Assembly (NCBI GenBank): GCA_046262995.1
Contig: JBHELQ010000026.1
Location: forward strand, 1 to 25,602
Length of the DNA stretch: 25,602 bases
Direction: 5' to 3'
Source of the DNA: JBHELQ01 sp046262995
Lineage (GTDB): Bacteria; Actinomycetota; Thermoleophilia; Solirubrobacterales; Thermoleophilaceae
Shown: in pieces, positions 1 to 8,880 of the stretch
How positions within the stretch are numbered: position 1 is the stretch's first letter
How the letters are laid out: every line of letters begins with the position of its first letter
Translations under genes and position numbers: made by a program
Notes under the pieces: model-generated
Told to the model about the DNA's origin: nothing
Databases searched by the model: none
The model's input: the letters and a program-made list of their open reading frames with translations, nothing else

Positions 1-322
1 GCCAGAAGCAGTAGTACACGTCCCCCTCCAGCTTCAGCCCGCTCTCCCGACCCTCGCCCGACAGCGTTGTGTGGGCCAGAACGCGGTCGTCGCGTACCGG
101 CGTGATGGCCTTGATCGCCATCTCGAAGCGATCCCAGGCAGCGCCGTAGGCGGCGAAGAATCCGGCGATTTCCTCCCGTCCGTGACAGGGTTGCGCCTCG
201 GGGAACTTTCGTACCGGGTAGTAGTCGCCGTCCGGCTCCCAGAATCCTGCGATTCGCTCGCTTGCGCGGTCGCGCATTGTGTCCATCAGGCGCCGCACCA
301 CCTCCACGTTCTCCCGCGACAT
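1..322 (-). CDS. SnoaL-like / NTF2-fold protein, C-terminus cut by window edge
   Basis: The reading frame starts at ATG (322-320) and runs open to the left edge, giving about 107 residues. It begins MSRENVEVVRRLMD, almost the same opening as the next gene (MSRENVEIIRRAF), followed by a CHGREEI segment like the YEGREGV segment of that neighbour. These are the hallmarks of SnoaL-like / NTF2-fold proteins, small cone-shaped alpha+beta proteins that bind or isomerise small hydrophobic molecules. Only 3 bp separate it from the stop of the upstream gene at 326, so the two are co-transcribed tandem paralogues. No substrate can be inferred. The family call is an inference from the N-terminal pattern and the paralogy. 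Confidence 0.8.
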   Translation of the reverse strand, partial: MSRENVEVVRRLMDTMRDRASERIAGFWEPDGDYYPVRKFPEAQPCHGREEIAGFFAAYGAAWDRFEMAIKAITPVRDDRVLAHTTLSGEGRESGLKLEGDVYYCFW

Positions 323-325
323 CGC

Positions 326-727
326 CTACTCCGAGAGCCCCACGGCTTCCAAGGCCTCGCTCAGAGGACCGAACTGTCGCCATTCGACGGTTTGACCGTC
401 TCGGAGCCGGAACACGTGCGAGAACTCCTGCTCAACCCTGATGCCACTCTGCTTCGCGGTGCCTATTTCGCGGGCCGCTACGACGACGTAGTCGCCGGCC
501 TCGACGAACTGCGTGGGTTCGACCACGTATTCGTCCCAGCCTGCGTACCAGTTGCGCAGGTACTCAAGCACGCCTTCGCGGCCCTCGTAGTGCGGCTTCG
601 CGCCGGGCTCTCTTGGGTTCGGGAAGACGTTGATATTCGGGCTGATCGTGGCCAACCAGGCCTCGAGATCGTTCGTCCGAAACGCCTCGAAAGCGCGCCG
701 GATGATTTCTACGTTCTCTCGCGACAT
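326..727 (-). CDS. SnoaL-like / NTF2-fold protein
   Basis: A 133-residue protein of the SnoaL-like / NTF2 superfamily. Visible features are the MSRENVEIIRRAFEAF helix, the LATISPNINVFPNP strand, the YEGREGVLEYLRNWYAGWDEY segment, and C-terminal strands ending SHVFRLRDGQTVEWRQF. I chose the internal ATG at 727 over an upstream in-frame start at 766, because the paralogue at 322 begins with the same MSRENVE and a promoter fits just upstream of 727. The family includes polyketide cyclases, limonene-epoxide hydrolases and many uncharacterised members; the specific role here is unknown. It is followed after 3 bp by the paralogue. Confidence 0.85.
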   Translation of the reverse strand: MSRENVEIIRRAFEAFRTNDLEAWLATISPNINVFPNPREPGAKPHYEGREGVLEYLRNWYAGWDEYVVEPTQFVEAGDYVVVAAREIGTAKQSGIRVEQEFSHVFRLRDGQTVEWRQFGPLSEALEAVGLSE

Positions 728-736
728 CGCCCTCGG

Positions 737-766
737 AGTATCCGCTGTACGAGGGGAGGGGGGCAA
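737..766 (-). promoter_or_regulatory. Predicted promoter of the SnoaL-like pair
   Basis: On the minus strand TTGCCC (766-761), an 18 nt spacer and GATACT (742-737) lie 9 nt before ATG 727. There is no clear Shine-Dalgarno sequence close to the start, so the transcript should be leaderless or have a leader of 2-3 nt. Confidence 0.5.
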
Positions 767-866
767 CCCGAAATGGGCTCAGAGCGGACCGCCGGAGTGA
801 GCCGCTCGGAAGATTGACGGGTTACAGATTCGGCGCCGAGGGGTGGGGATGACTCCTCGGATCGCT

Positions 867-1033
867 TTAGCGCGATCCGCATACCGAGCCGATCAGGCCG
901 GGGGTGATCGTCAGCGCCACCGCGGCGGCGACGAGGTGGCGGAGAGCGCGGGGAAGATCGCCAGCGAGCGGTCGGCCTTGAGCACCGCCCAGCCGTCCTT
1001 CGCGAGGCGCCAGCCCGCGGCGATGCGCGACAT
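867..1033 (-). pseudogene. Frameshifted, truncated DUF6159-type membrane protein remnant
   Basis: On the minus strand ATG 1033 opens MSRIAAGWRLAKDGWAVLKADRSLAIFPALSAT in pieces typical, as I recall, of the N-terminus of DUF6159 membrane proteins (RGW.L...SW.VL..d..L..FP.LS). That frame stops at 911 after 40 codons. One frame over, from about position 950, the sequence continues as LVAAAVALTITPGLIG, the expected first hydrophobic helix, and stops at 867. The family normally has about 250 residues, so most of the gene is gone. A -10-like TACGCT remains at 1045-1040, 6 nt before the ATG. The 728-1114 region otherwise holds only the two flanking promoters; I see nothing in 767-866. Confidence 0.5.
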
Positions 1034-1077
1034 GGGGCCAGCGTATCGGCGCGCCGACGATTCGTCCCACCTCGCCC

Positions 1078-1107
1078 TTGCTCCGGGCGAATCCGCCGAC
1101 GTAGACT
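1078..1107 (+). promoter_or_regulatory. Predicted leaderless promoter of the GNAT gene
   Basis: TTGCTC (1078-1083), an 18 nt spacer and TAGACT (1102-1107) stand 7 nt before the GTG start at 1115. No Shine-Dalgarno sequence is present, consistent with transcription starting at or next to the start codon. Confidence 0.55.
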
Positions 1108-1114
1108 CGCCGCA

Positions 1115-2002
1115 GTGGATTCCTCGGCGACGGCGACCAGCACAGAGATCACGCTCCGAAGCCCCGGGCCGGCTGACGCCGACGAATGCGCCCGCATCTG
1201 CTTCGAGGCGTTCGGCGCGATCCACGACCAGCACCGCTTTCCGCGCGACTTCCCGGCGCTCGAGATGGCCGCCGGGATGGTTGGGATGATGATCCCGAGC
1301 CCGGGCCACTGGGGGGTCGTCGCCGAGCGGGACGGTCGGATCATGGGCTCGAACTTCCTCGACGAGCGCGATCCGATTCGCGGGGTGGGCCCGATCACGG
1401 TCGATCCGCACGGACAGAACGCGGGGGTGGGCCGCAAGCTGATGGAGGCCGTGCTCGAGCGCGGCGGCGGGGCGGTGGGCATCCGCCTGCTTCAGGACGG
1501 GTTCCACATGCGCTCGCTGTCCCTGTACGCGTCGCTGGGCTTCGAGGTCAAGGAGCCGGTGGTCGTGGTGCAGGGCAGGCCACGCAGCGGGCCGGTTGCG
1601 GGCGTCGAGGTGCGCCCGCTCGAGGAGCGCGACCTGGATGAGTGCGAAGCCCTGTGCAAGCGGGTCCACGGGTTCGAGCGCACAGGCGAGCTTCGGGACG
1701 CGATCCACGCCTTCGCTCCCCTGGTGGCGATACGCAACGGGCGCGTGGTGGCCTACGCGACCACGGTCACCTTCTGGCCGATGGCGCACGGCGTGGCCGA
1801 GAGCGACGAGGACATGGCGGCCCTGCTGCTCGGGGCCGCCGCGTCCGTGGAGGAGCCGCTCGCCCTGCTCGCGCCCCTGCGCTGGCCGCTCTTCCGCTGG
1901 TGCCTGGGGGAGGGCCTGCGGCTCGTGAAGCCCATGAACCTGATGGCGGTCGGGGAGTACCGGGAGCCACAGGCGGCCTGGTTTCCCTCCGTGGTGTACT
2001 AG
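1115..2002 (+). CDS. GNAT-family N-acetyltransferase, two GNAT domains
   Basis: A 295-residue protein predicted to transfer an acyl group from acetyl-CoA to an amine; the acceptor is unknown. The first GNAT domain spans about residues 10-150 and carries the acetyl-CoA pyrophosphate-binding motif QNAGVGRKLMEAV (Q/R-x-x-G-x-G/A), preceded by the GPITVDP strand and followed by the LYASLGFE motif typical of GNAT C-termini. The second, more degenerate domain starts at VEVRPLEERDLDECEALC (about residue 167) and ends in MNLMAVGEY. Tandem GNAT proteins commonly have one active and one degenerate half. The GTG start is fixed by the promoter 7 nt upstream. The gene stands alone, divergent from the DUF6159 remnant. 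Confidence 0.9.
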   Translation: MDSSATATSTEITLRSPGPADADECARICFEAFGAIHDQHRFPRDFPALEMAAGMVGMMIPSPGHWGVVAERDGRIMGSNFLDERDPIRGVGPITVDPHGQNAGVGRKLMEAVLERGGGAVGIRLLQDGFHMRSLSLYASLGFEVKEPVVVVQGRPRSGPVAGVEVRPLEERDLDECEALCKRVHGFERTGELRDAIHAFAPLVAIRNGRVVAYATTVTFWPMAHGVAESDEDMAALLLGAAASVEEPLALLAPLRWPLFRWCLGEGLRLVKPMNLMAVGEYREPQAAWFPSVVY

Positions 2003-2165
2003 GCGCTCGGGCGGCGCTTGCGCTGCATCGGCTCCCGATCCGTCATAAAGAGTCCGCTGCCGGGCGCATTCGGCGGGCGGGTTGACGCGACCGGCTAGGA
2101 TCGTCTGGACGAGGCCTGCTGCCCGGCATGGACGCCCGGCGGGAGCAGGGGCTTCGCGGCCACCC

Positions 2166-2396
2166 ATGAGCGACAGGTTCACCTCCAGCGACGAACCGGT
2201 AGCCGGAATGATCACGGCGCGTTCCGCCGTGAACGCCAAGAGCCATGCGGACGACGTCGAGTCGAAGCTCCGGTTGGAGCCCTTCTGGCGCTTTCGGCGT
2301 CGCCGCCGGCTCGGCCGTGACCTGGCCCTCGCGAGGGCCGTCGAGCGCTCCGCGATCGCGGTCATGGGCGGCCACCCGCCCCGCCACCGGGGCTGA
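2166..2396 (+). CDS. Possible small hypothetical protein (76 aa)
   Basis: An ATG-initiated ORF with third codon positions almost entirely G or C, as in the real genes here, which is its only coding support. The product is hydrophilic, with a basic stretch WRFRRRRRLGRD near the middle. I recognise no domain. It has no Shine-Dalgarno sequence next to the ATG, but its start overlaps the stop of a 13-codon ORF (ATGA), which would allow translational coupling. It could be spurious, since GC-rich non-coding DNA readily produces such ORFs. Confidence 0.25.
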   Translation: MSDRFTSSDEPVAGMITARSAVNAKSHADDVESKLRLEPFWRFRRRRRLGRDLALARAVERSAIAVMGGHPPRHRG

Positions 2397-2428
2397 CCTC
2401 GCCGGCCCACGGCGCCCGGAGCGGGCGC

Positions 2429-2434
2429 TAAGGT
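2429..2434 (+). promoter_or_regulatory. Predicted -10 element, leaderless cysK
   Basis: TAAGGT lies exactly 7 nt before the GTG start of cysK at 2442. No Shine-Dalgarno sequence is visible and no good -35 box is found at the usual distance. Confidence 0.5.
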
Positions 2435-2441
2435 CGCCCGC

Positions 2442-3389
2442 GTGGGCTTATCGCCCCTCGCACGCGTGATTCCGGACACCCTCTCCGAGCTCGTCGGGGG
2501 AACCCCGATGGTCCGGCTCACTCGGCTCGCGCCCGACTGCGGGGCCGAGCTGATCGGGAAGCTCGAGGCCTACAACCCGGCCGGGAGCGTCAAGGACCGG
2601 ATCGGCGTGGCCATGATCGACGCGGCCGAGGCCGACGGGCGGATCGAGCCCGGCCGAACGACGATCGTGGAGGCCACCTCGGGCAATACCGGCATCGCGC
2701 TGGCCTTCGTGTGCGCGGCGCGCGGCTATCGCCTGCTGCTGACGATGCCCCAGGGGATGAGCCGTGAGCGTGAGGGGCTGCTGCGCCTGTACGGGGCCGA
2801 GGTCCGGATCACGGAGTCGCTTGGAGGCATGAACGAGGCCGTGGAGGCGGCCGAGCAGATCGCCCGCGAGCAGGGGGACTGCTTCATACCGGACCAGTTC
2901 TCGAATCCGGCGAACCCCGAGATCCACAGGCGCGCGACGGCCGAGGAGATCTGGCGCGACCTGGAGGGCAGGGTCGACGTCCTGGTGTGCGGCGTCGGGA
3001 CCGGTGGGACGATCACCGGCGCAGGCGAGCGCCTGAAGGAGCGCAACCCGGAGCTCCACGTCGTGGCCGTCGAGCCGCGAGCGTCAGCGGTCTTGTCCGG
3101 CGGGCCGGCCGGCCCGCACAAGATCCAGGGCATCGGCGCGGGTTTCGTGCCTGCGATCCTGAACCGCGAGGTGATCGACGAGATCGTGGCGGTCGAGGAC
3201 GAGGACGCGCTGGCGACGGCCCGGCTCTGTGCGGAGCGCGAAGGGGTGCTGGCCGGCATCTCGGGCGGGGCCGCGATGTCCGCGGCGATCCGGGTGGGAT
3301 CGCGGGCCGAGCAGCGCGGAAAGCGGGTAGTGGTGGTGGTCCCGGACTCGGGCGAGCGGTACGTGAGCACGCCGTTCTTCGCACCCTGA
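2442..3389 (+). CDS. cysK: Cysteine synthase A (O-acetylserine sulfhydrylase)
   Basis: A PLP enzyme that joins O-acetyl-L-serine and sulfide to give L-cysteine and acetate in the cytoplasm. The 315-residue length is normal for the family. The PLP-binding lysine is in NPAGSVKDR (about residue 48), the substrate-binding loop is TSGNTG, the PLP phosphate-binding glycine loop is GTGGTITGAG, and the C-terminal PDSGERY motif contains the serine contacting the pyridine nitrogen. The nearly complete set of motifs favours CysK over cystathionine beta-synthase, which would be longer. It starts at GTG and is followed after 16 bp by cysE, so both enzymes of the two-step serine-to-cysteine path form an operon. 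Confidence 0.97.
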   Translation: MGLSPLARVIPDTLSELVGGTPMVRLTRLAPDCGAELIGKLEAYNPAGSVKDRIGVAMIDAAEADGRIEPGRTTIVEATSGNTGIALAFVCAARGYRLLLTMPQGMSREREGLLRLYGAEVRITESLGGMNEAVEAAEQIAREQGDCFIPDQFSNPANPEIHRRATAEEIWRDLEGRVDVLVCGVGTGGTITGAGERLKERNPELHVVAVEPRASAVLSGGPAGPHKIQGIGAGFVPAILNREVIDEIVAVEDEDALATARLCAEREGVLAGISGGAAMSAAIRVGSRAEQRGKRVVVVVPDSGERYVSTPFFAP

Positions 3390-3405
3390 GGGAGAATCGG
3401 AGGCC

Positions 3406-4146
3406 ATGCTCGGACTCGGAACCCTGGCCCGCGTAGCGCGCGAGCTGCGCGAGGACCTGACGGCCGCTCAGGAGCGCGATCCGGCGGCGCGGGACGTCGG
3501 CCGGCTCGAGATCCTGCTCACCTACGGCGGGGTTCAGGCGCTGCTGTCGCACCGCGTCGGGCATGCGCTCCACCAGGCCGGCGTTCCGCTCGCGCCACGT
3601 CTGATGGCCAACGTCGTGAAGGCGGTGACGGGGGTCGAGATCCACCCCGCCGCCAGGATCGGCCGCTCGCTGTTCATCGACCACGGATCGGGAGTCGTGA
3701 TCGGGGAGACCGCCCAGATCGGCGACGACGTGACGCTCTACCAGGGGGTGACGCTGGGTGGCACCGGGTTCCAGCGCGGCAAGCGTCATCCCACGCTGCA
3801 CGACGAGGTCGTGGTCGGATCCGGTGCGAAGGTCCTCGGTCCCGTCGAGGTCGGCTCGCGGGCCAAGATCGGAGCCAACTCCGTGGTCATCCATGACGTG
3901 CCCGATAACGCGACCGTGGTCGGCAACCCGGGTCATCCGGTCCGAGTGGACGGCGCCCGCCCGAGCGGACCGGACGCGGACTGGGCGCACCTGCCGGATC
4001 CGGTGGCCGACGCCATCAAGGCTCTCGCGAGCCGCGTGAACGAGTTGGAGGAGCTGCTCGCGGAGCTGACCGGGCGCAAGCCCGAGCGCGGCGCCGAGGT
4101 GCGCGAGCTGCGCGATCGGCGCGGCCCCGACTCGGCCGGCGGCTGA
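3406..4146 (+). CDS. cysE: Serine O-acetyltransferase
   Basis: Makes O-acetyl-L-serine from serine and acetyl-CoA, the substrate of CysK encoded just upstream. The protein has 246 residues: an alpha-helical N-terminal part (about 1-70), then a left-handed beta-helix of hexapeptide repeats containing IDHGSGVVIGETAQIGDDV, the catalytic His-Asp region, and the GGTGFQRGKRHPTL loop near residue 120. It belongs to the shorter EpsC/CysE type common in Actinobacteria. The C-terminal tail past about 190 is charged and probably helical (VNELEELLAELTG). The start has a clear GGAGG Shine-Dalgarno sequence, unlike the leaderless genes around it, as expected for an internal operon gene. Confidence 0.96.
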   Translation: MLGLGTLARVARELREDLTAAQERDPAARDVGRLEILLTYGGVQALLSHRVGHALHQAGVPLAPRLMANVVKAVTGVEIHPAARIGRSLFIDHGSGVVIGETAQIGDDVTLYQGVTLGGTGFQRGKRHPTLHDEVVVGSGAKVLGPVEVGSRAKIGANSVVIHDVPDNATVVGNPGHPVRVDGARPSGPDADWAHLPDPVADAIKALASRVNELEELLAELTGRKPERGAEVRELRDRRGPDSAGG

Positions 4147-4165
4147 TGTGGGCCGGCTGCTCTCC

Positions 4166-4171
4166 TAGGTT
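4166..4171 (+). promoter_or_regulatory. Predicted -10 element of the sulfatase-fold gene
   Basis: TAGGTT stands 8 nt before the TTG start at 4180, with a weak CTGATG -35 candidate 17 nt further upstream. The same spacing is found at most operon-leading genes of this window. Confidence 0.45.
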
Positions 4172-4179
4172 ATTGAGCG

Positions 4180-5712
4180 TTGACTAGAGGGCTCCGACAC
4201 TGGACATGGGCGCTGCCCGCGGTGCTGGCGGTGCTCGCCGGCTCCTCGTGCTCCGACAGCTCACCCGCGAGCAGCCCGCCGCGGCCGCCGGCGCATCCGC
4301 CCATCGTGATGATCGCCTTTGACGAGTTCTCGACCACCTCGCTCCTGGGCCGGGGGGGCCGCATAGATCCCGTGCGATATCCGAACTTTGCAGCGCTTGC
4401 GCGCGGCAGCGACTGGTTCCCGTACAACACGGCCTCGGTCGATCAGACCTCGCGGGCGATGGCGGCCCTCTTCACCGGGAGCACGCCCGGGCGCCGCCGT
4501 CCGGCCACCTACCGCAACTATCCGCGCAATCTCTTCAGGGCGCTCGCGCGCCGCTACCGGATGCGCGCGTCCGAGGAGGTCACGGCCGTCTGCCCGCCGC
4601 GCCTCTGCCCCGGCGCTCACTTCAGGAACCAATCGCAGGTGCTGCACGTGCTGGCCAACGGGCGTGCGCAGCGACTGTCGCGCTGGCTGCGCTCGTTGCG
4701 GCCCGCCTCGCACCCGACGTTCTACTTCAAGCACGTGCTGCTGCCGCACGGGCCGTGGTCGTACACGCCATCCGGCCACCGCTACCGCGAGGGGGCCCAG
4801 AGCCGCTTCCCGTGGGGGGTTCGCCACTTCACCCGCTGGCTCGTGAACCAGTCCTACCAACGCCACCTCCTCCAGGTCGGCTTCACCGATCGGCTGCTGG
4901 GCCGGGTGCTCGCCCGGTTGCGCTCGCAGGGCCTCTACGACCGTTCGCTGGTGGTCGTCGTGGCGGACAACGGAGAGGGCTTCGGCCGGCTCGGGAACGG
5001 TCACGAGATCAGCCCGAGGAACGCGGCCGATATCGCGGTCACACCGCTGTTCGTCAAGCGGCCCTACCAGCGTGGCGGCCGGATCGTGCGCAGGCACGTA
5101 CGCACGATCGACGTCTTCCCCACGCTCGCCCGGCTCGCGCACGTCAGGCTCCCGTGGCGCATCCAAGGCCACGCGATCTACGGGCGCTCGGCGCGCCGCA
5201 TACCGAGGTCCGTGCTGCTCCTGCAGCGCAGCGGCCACAGGGTGCGACTGAGCCTCGGCGGCTTCCGCCGCCGGCTCGCGCGCACGCTCCGCCTGAAGCT
5301 CAGGCTGTTGGGCTCCGGCCCGTTCGACCCCACGGTGTTCCGCATCGGCCCCTACCGGGCCCTGCAGGGAACCCCGCTGTCCCGCTGGCATCGCCTGGCG
5401 CCGAGCTCCACTCGAGCCGTGCTCGACCGCGTCTCGGACTACCGGTCCGTGCGGCTCGGCCGGGAGCTGCTCCCGCTCAAGCTGGTGGGCCGGCTGAGAG
5501 GCCCCGGCCGGCGCCGCCGCGCCTCGTTGGCGGTCGCGGTCAACGGCAAGATCGTGGCCACGGCGCCGACCTTCGCCATCCGGAGGCGCGGTAGCCAGCG
5601 GTTCTCGGTAGTGCTTCCGGACAGCGCCCTGCGCGGCGGCCGAAACTTGGTCGAGGTGTTCGCCGTCTCGCGCAGCGGCGCGGGGCCGCGGCTGCGGCCG
5701 CTCACGCCCTAG
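4180..5712 (+). CDS. Exported sulfatase-fold (alkaline phosphatase superfamily) hydrolase/transferase
   Basis: A 510-residue protein with an N-terminal export signal (basic MTRGLRH, hydrophobic WALPAVLAVLAG, then SSCSDSS). The cysteine suggests a lipoprotein, although the lipobox is imperfect. The sulfatase/phosphotransferase fold spans about residues 40-330: the first metal site is in IVMIAFDEF, a substrate-side histidine in HVLLPHGPW, and the second metal site in VVADNGEGFGRLGNGHE. The segment NTASVDQTSRAMAALFTG replaces the CxPSR formylglycine motif, with no cysteine there, so the nucleophile is probably Thr or Ser as in phosphoglycerol or phosphoethanolamine transferases. Residues 350-510 form an Arg-rich extension of unknown role. 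It likely acts outside the membrane on a lipid or cell-envelope polymer. TTG start. Confidence 0.8.
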   Translation: MTRGLRHWTWALPAVLAVLAGSSCSDSSPASSPPRPPAHPPIVMIAFDEFSTTSLLGRGGRIDPVRYPNFAALARGSDWFPYNTASVDQTSRAMAALFTGSTPGRRRPATYRNYPRNLFRALARRYRMRASEEVTAVCPPRLCPGAHFRNQSQVLHVLANGRAQRLSRWLRSLRPASHPTFYFKHVLLPHGPWSYTPSGHRYREGAQSRFPWGVRHFTRWLVNQSYQRHLLQVGFTDRLLGRVLARLRSQGLYDRSLVVVVADNGEGFGRLGNGHEISPRNAADIAVTPLFVKRPYQRGGRIVRRHVRTIDVFPTLARLAHVRLPWRIQGHAIYGRSARRIPRSVLLLQRSGHRVRLSLGGFRRRLARTLRLKLRLLGSGPFDPTVFRIGPYRALQGTPLSRWHRLAPSSTRAVLDRVSDYRSVRLGRELLPLKLVGRLRGPGRRRRASLAVAVNGKIVATAPTFAIRRRGSQRFSVVLPDSALRGGRNLVEVFAVSRSGAGPRLRPLTP

Positions 5713-5719
5713 CCGCTCG

Positions 5720-6595
5720 TCAGTAGTAGACCGTCCTCGTCCTGTGGCGCGGAGCGGTCTTGTAGCGGGCACCCTGTCCGCGATCCCAGAGCCAGGTGTC
5801 GAGGATCCGAGGCGCCACGCCAAGCTCCGCCGCGATCAGCTCGCAGGCGTGCACTGCGCAGGCGCGGACCTCGCGCTCCTCCCGCGACCCGGGCTCGAGC
5901 AGGTCGCCGGAGTCGACTCGCGCGGCAAGCCGCGGCTCGTATACGAGCACGCCGTCCACGCGCAGGACGTGGGGGACGACGTTGTCCGCGAAGATCGTCA
6001 GCCGATCGAGGTCGCCGAACTCCTCGATGCCTGCCAGGGCCAGGTCGTTGGCCGTGATCTGGGCGCGCTTCCAGAAACCGCGGTCGCGGAAGAACGGCAT
6101 GCCTGAGGCCAGCGCCTCCGCCAGTCGCTCGGCGCAGCCGCGCGCGGCTTCCACCGCTTCGAGCGGCTCCCGGTCGTCCAGCCAGTCACCCAGGTCGCGT
6201 AGGGCCTCCGTGTAGAGCGCCATCAGCTCGTGTCCCGGGTCCTGGCCGAGCACGGCCGCCACCTCGCCGACCTCGATTCCGGTGAGCTGCTCCGGGCTCC
6301 ATGGCCCGCGCGCGCGGAAGCGGTCCGCCAGCCCTCGGGCGATCGTGTAGTAGCCCGAGCAGCCCGGGCGCTTGCGCAGCGTCGGGAACCAGCCCGACCC
6401 GAAGTTGATCGTGTCGAGCACGAGCAGGTAGGCGGCCACGTCCTCCCTGGTGCCCTTCAGGTAGTGGTGCTCGGGGTCGAGCCCCGGCGGAGGGCCGGGC
6501 TCTATCGAGCCCGCGCGGTCCAGGTCGATGCGCACGTGACGCGCCTCCCGGGCGATCGCCGCGCAGCTCGCCCTGACCTCGTCCAGCAGGCCCAC
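5720..6595 (-). CDS. Queuosine salvage protein (DUF2419, queuosine 5'-phosphate nucleosidase family)
   Basis: A 291-residue member of the DUF2419 / Qng1 family, which releases the base queuine from queuosine 5'-monophosphate so that it can be reused for tRNA wobble modification. Visible family signatures are VLDTINFGSGWFP, the ARGLADRFRARGPWSPEQL segment, the RAQITANDLALAG motif and LTIFADNVVPHVLRVDGVLVY with the conserved aspartate. Length is normal. It starts at GTG 7 nt after a TAGGCT -10 box and diverges from the helicase gene. It converges on the sulfatase-fold gene with a 7 bp gap and has no operon partner, so the source of queuosine and the tRNA-guanine transglycosylase are not visible here. 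Confidence 0.85.
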   Translation of the reverse strand: MGLLDEVRASCAAIAREARHVRIDLDRAGSIEPGPPPGLDPEHHYLKGTREDVAAYLLVLDTINFGSGWFPTLRKRPGCSGYYTIARGLADRFRARGPWSPEQLTGIEVGEVAAVLGQDPGHELMALYTEALRDLGDWLDDREPLEAVEAARGCAERLAEALASGMPFFRDRGFWKRAQITANDLALAGIEEFGDLDRLTIFADNVVPHVLRVDGVLVYEPRLAARVDSGDLLEPGSREEREVRACAVHACELIAAELGVAPRILDTWLWDRGQGARYKTAPRHRTRTVYY

Positions 6596-6602
6596 GCGCG
6601 CC

Positions 6603-6632
6603 AGCCTAGAGCGCCGCCCGCCGGACTATCCT
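6603..6632. promoter_or_regulatory. Divergent back-to-back leaderless promoters
   Basis: The 44 bp between the divergent GTG starts at 6595 (-) and 6640 (+) contain TAGGCT on the minus strand (6608-6603) and TATCCT on the plus strand (6627-6632). Each is exactly 7 nt from its start codon. No -35 box is evident for either. Confidence 0.55.
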
Positions 6633-6639
6633 CGCCCGG

Positions 6640-8796
<2,157 letters not shown>

Positions 8797-8820
8797 CGGG
8801 CGCGGACCGGGGCGAACCTC

Positions 8821-8870
8821 GTTCTGTGGACGCTTCTGGGGTCTATAGGCCCCAAATCCGTCCACAGAAC
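8821..8870. repeat. 50 bp nearly perfect palindrome
   Basis: Outer arms GTTCTGTGGACG and CGTCCACAGAAC are perfect 12 bp inverted repeats. Inside them a second symmetric part, TGGGG-T-CTATAG-G-CCCCA, is centred on CTATAG at 8843-8848. Only a 4 bp block on each side and one flanking pair break the symmetry. It starts 24 bp after the helicase stop and ends 10 bp before the AbiEi/DUF559 start. It could be a terminator, although no T-run follows, an autoregulatory operator, or a copy of a mobile palindromic element. Confidence 0.8.
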
Positions 8871-8880
8871 GCTCGGCGAA

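Larger units (their letters stand above)
2003..2441 (+). other. 439 bp spacer between GNAT gene and cysK, with possible small ORFs
   Basis: No confidently coding gene is present. A -10-like TAGGAT (2096-2101) precedes a 13-codon ORF at 2128-2169 (MDARREQGLRGHP) whose stop overlaps ATGA with the start of a 76-codon ORF at 2166. There is no cysteine run that would suggest an attenuator leader peptide for cysK, and I recognise no riboswitch fold. The last 13 bp contain the cysK promoter element. Confidence 0.4.

Noticed and set aside
2003..2441. A cysteine-operon riboswitch or leader-peptide attenuator
   Set aside because: I found no conserved riboswitch core and no cysteine-rich short ORF, and the cysK -10 element directly before the start implies a leaderless transcript.
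911..2521. A 536-codon minus-strand frame opposite the GNAT gene and cysK
   Set aside because: It has low-complexity Arg/Ala/Pro composition and lies opposite well-recognised enzymes. Only its last 40 codons match a family, and these are reported as the DUF6159 remnant.
4261..5823. A 520-codon minus-strand frame opposite the sulfatase-fold gene
   Set aside because: No domain, Arg/Ala/Gln-rich composition, and the sense strand has a signal peptide and metal-site motifs.
8821..8870. A standard Rho-independent terminator for the helicase gene
   Set aside because: The palindrome has a strong stem but no T-run on either side, so a simple intrinsic terminator is not its best explanation, though some termination role is possible.
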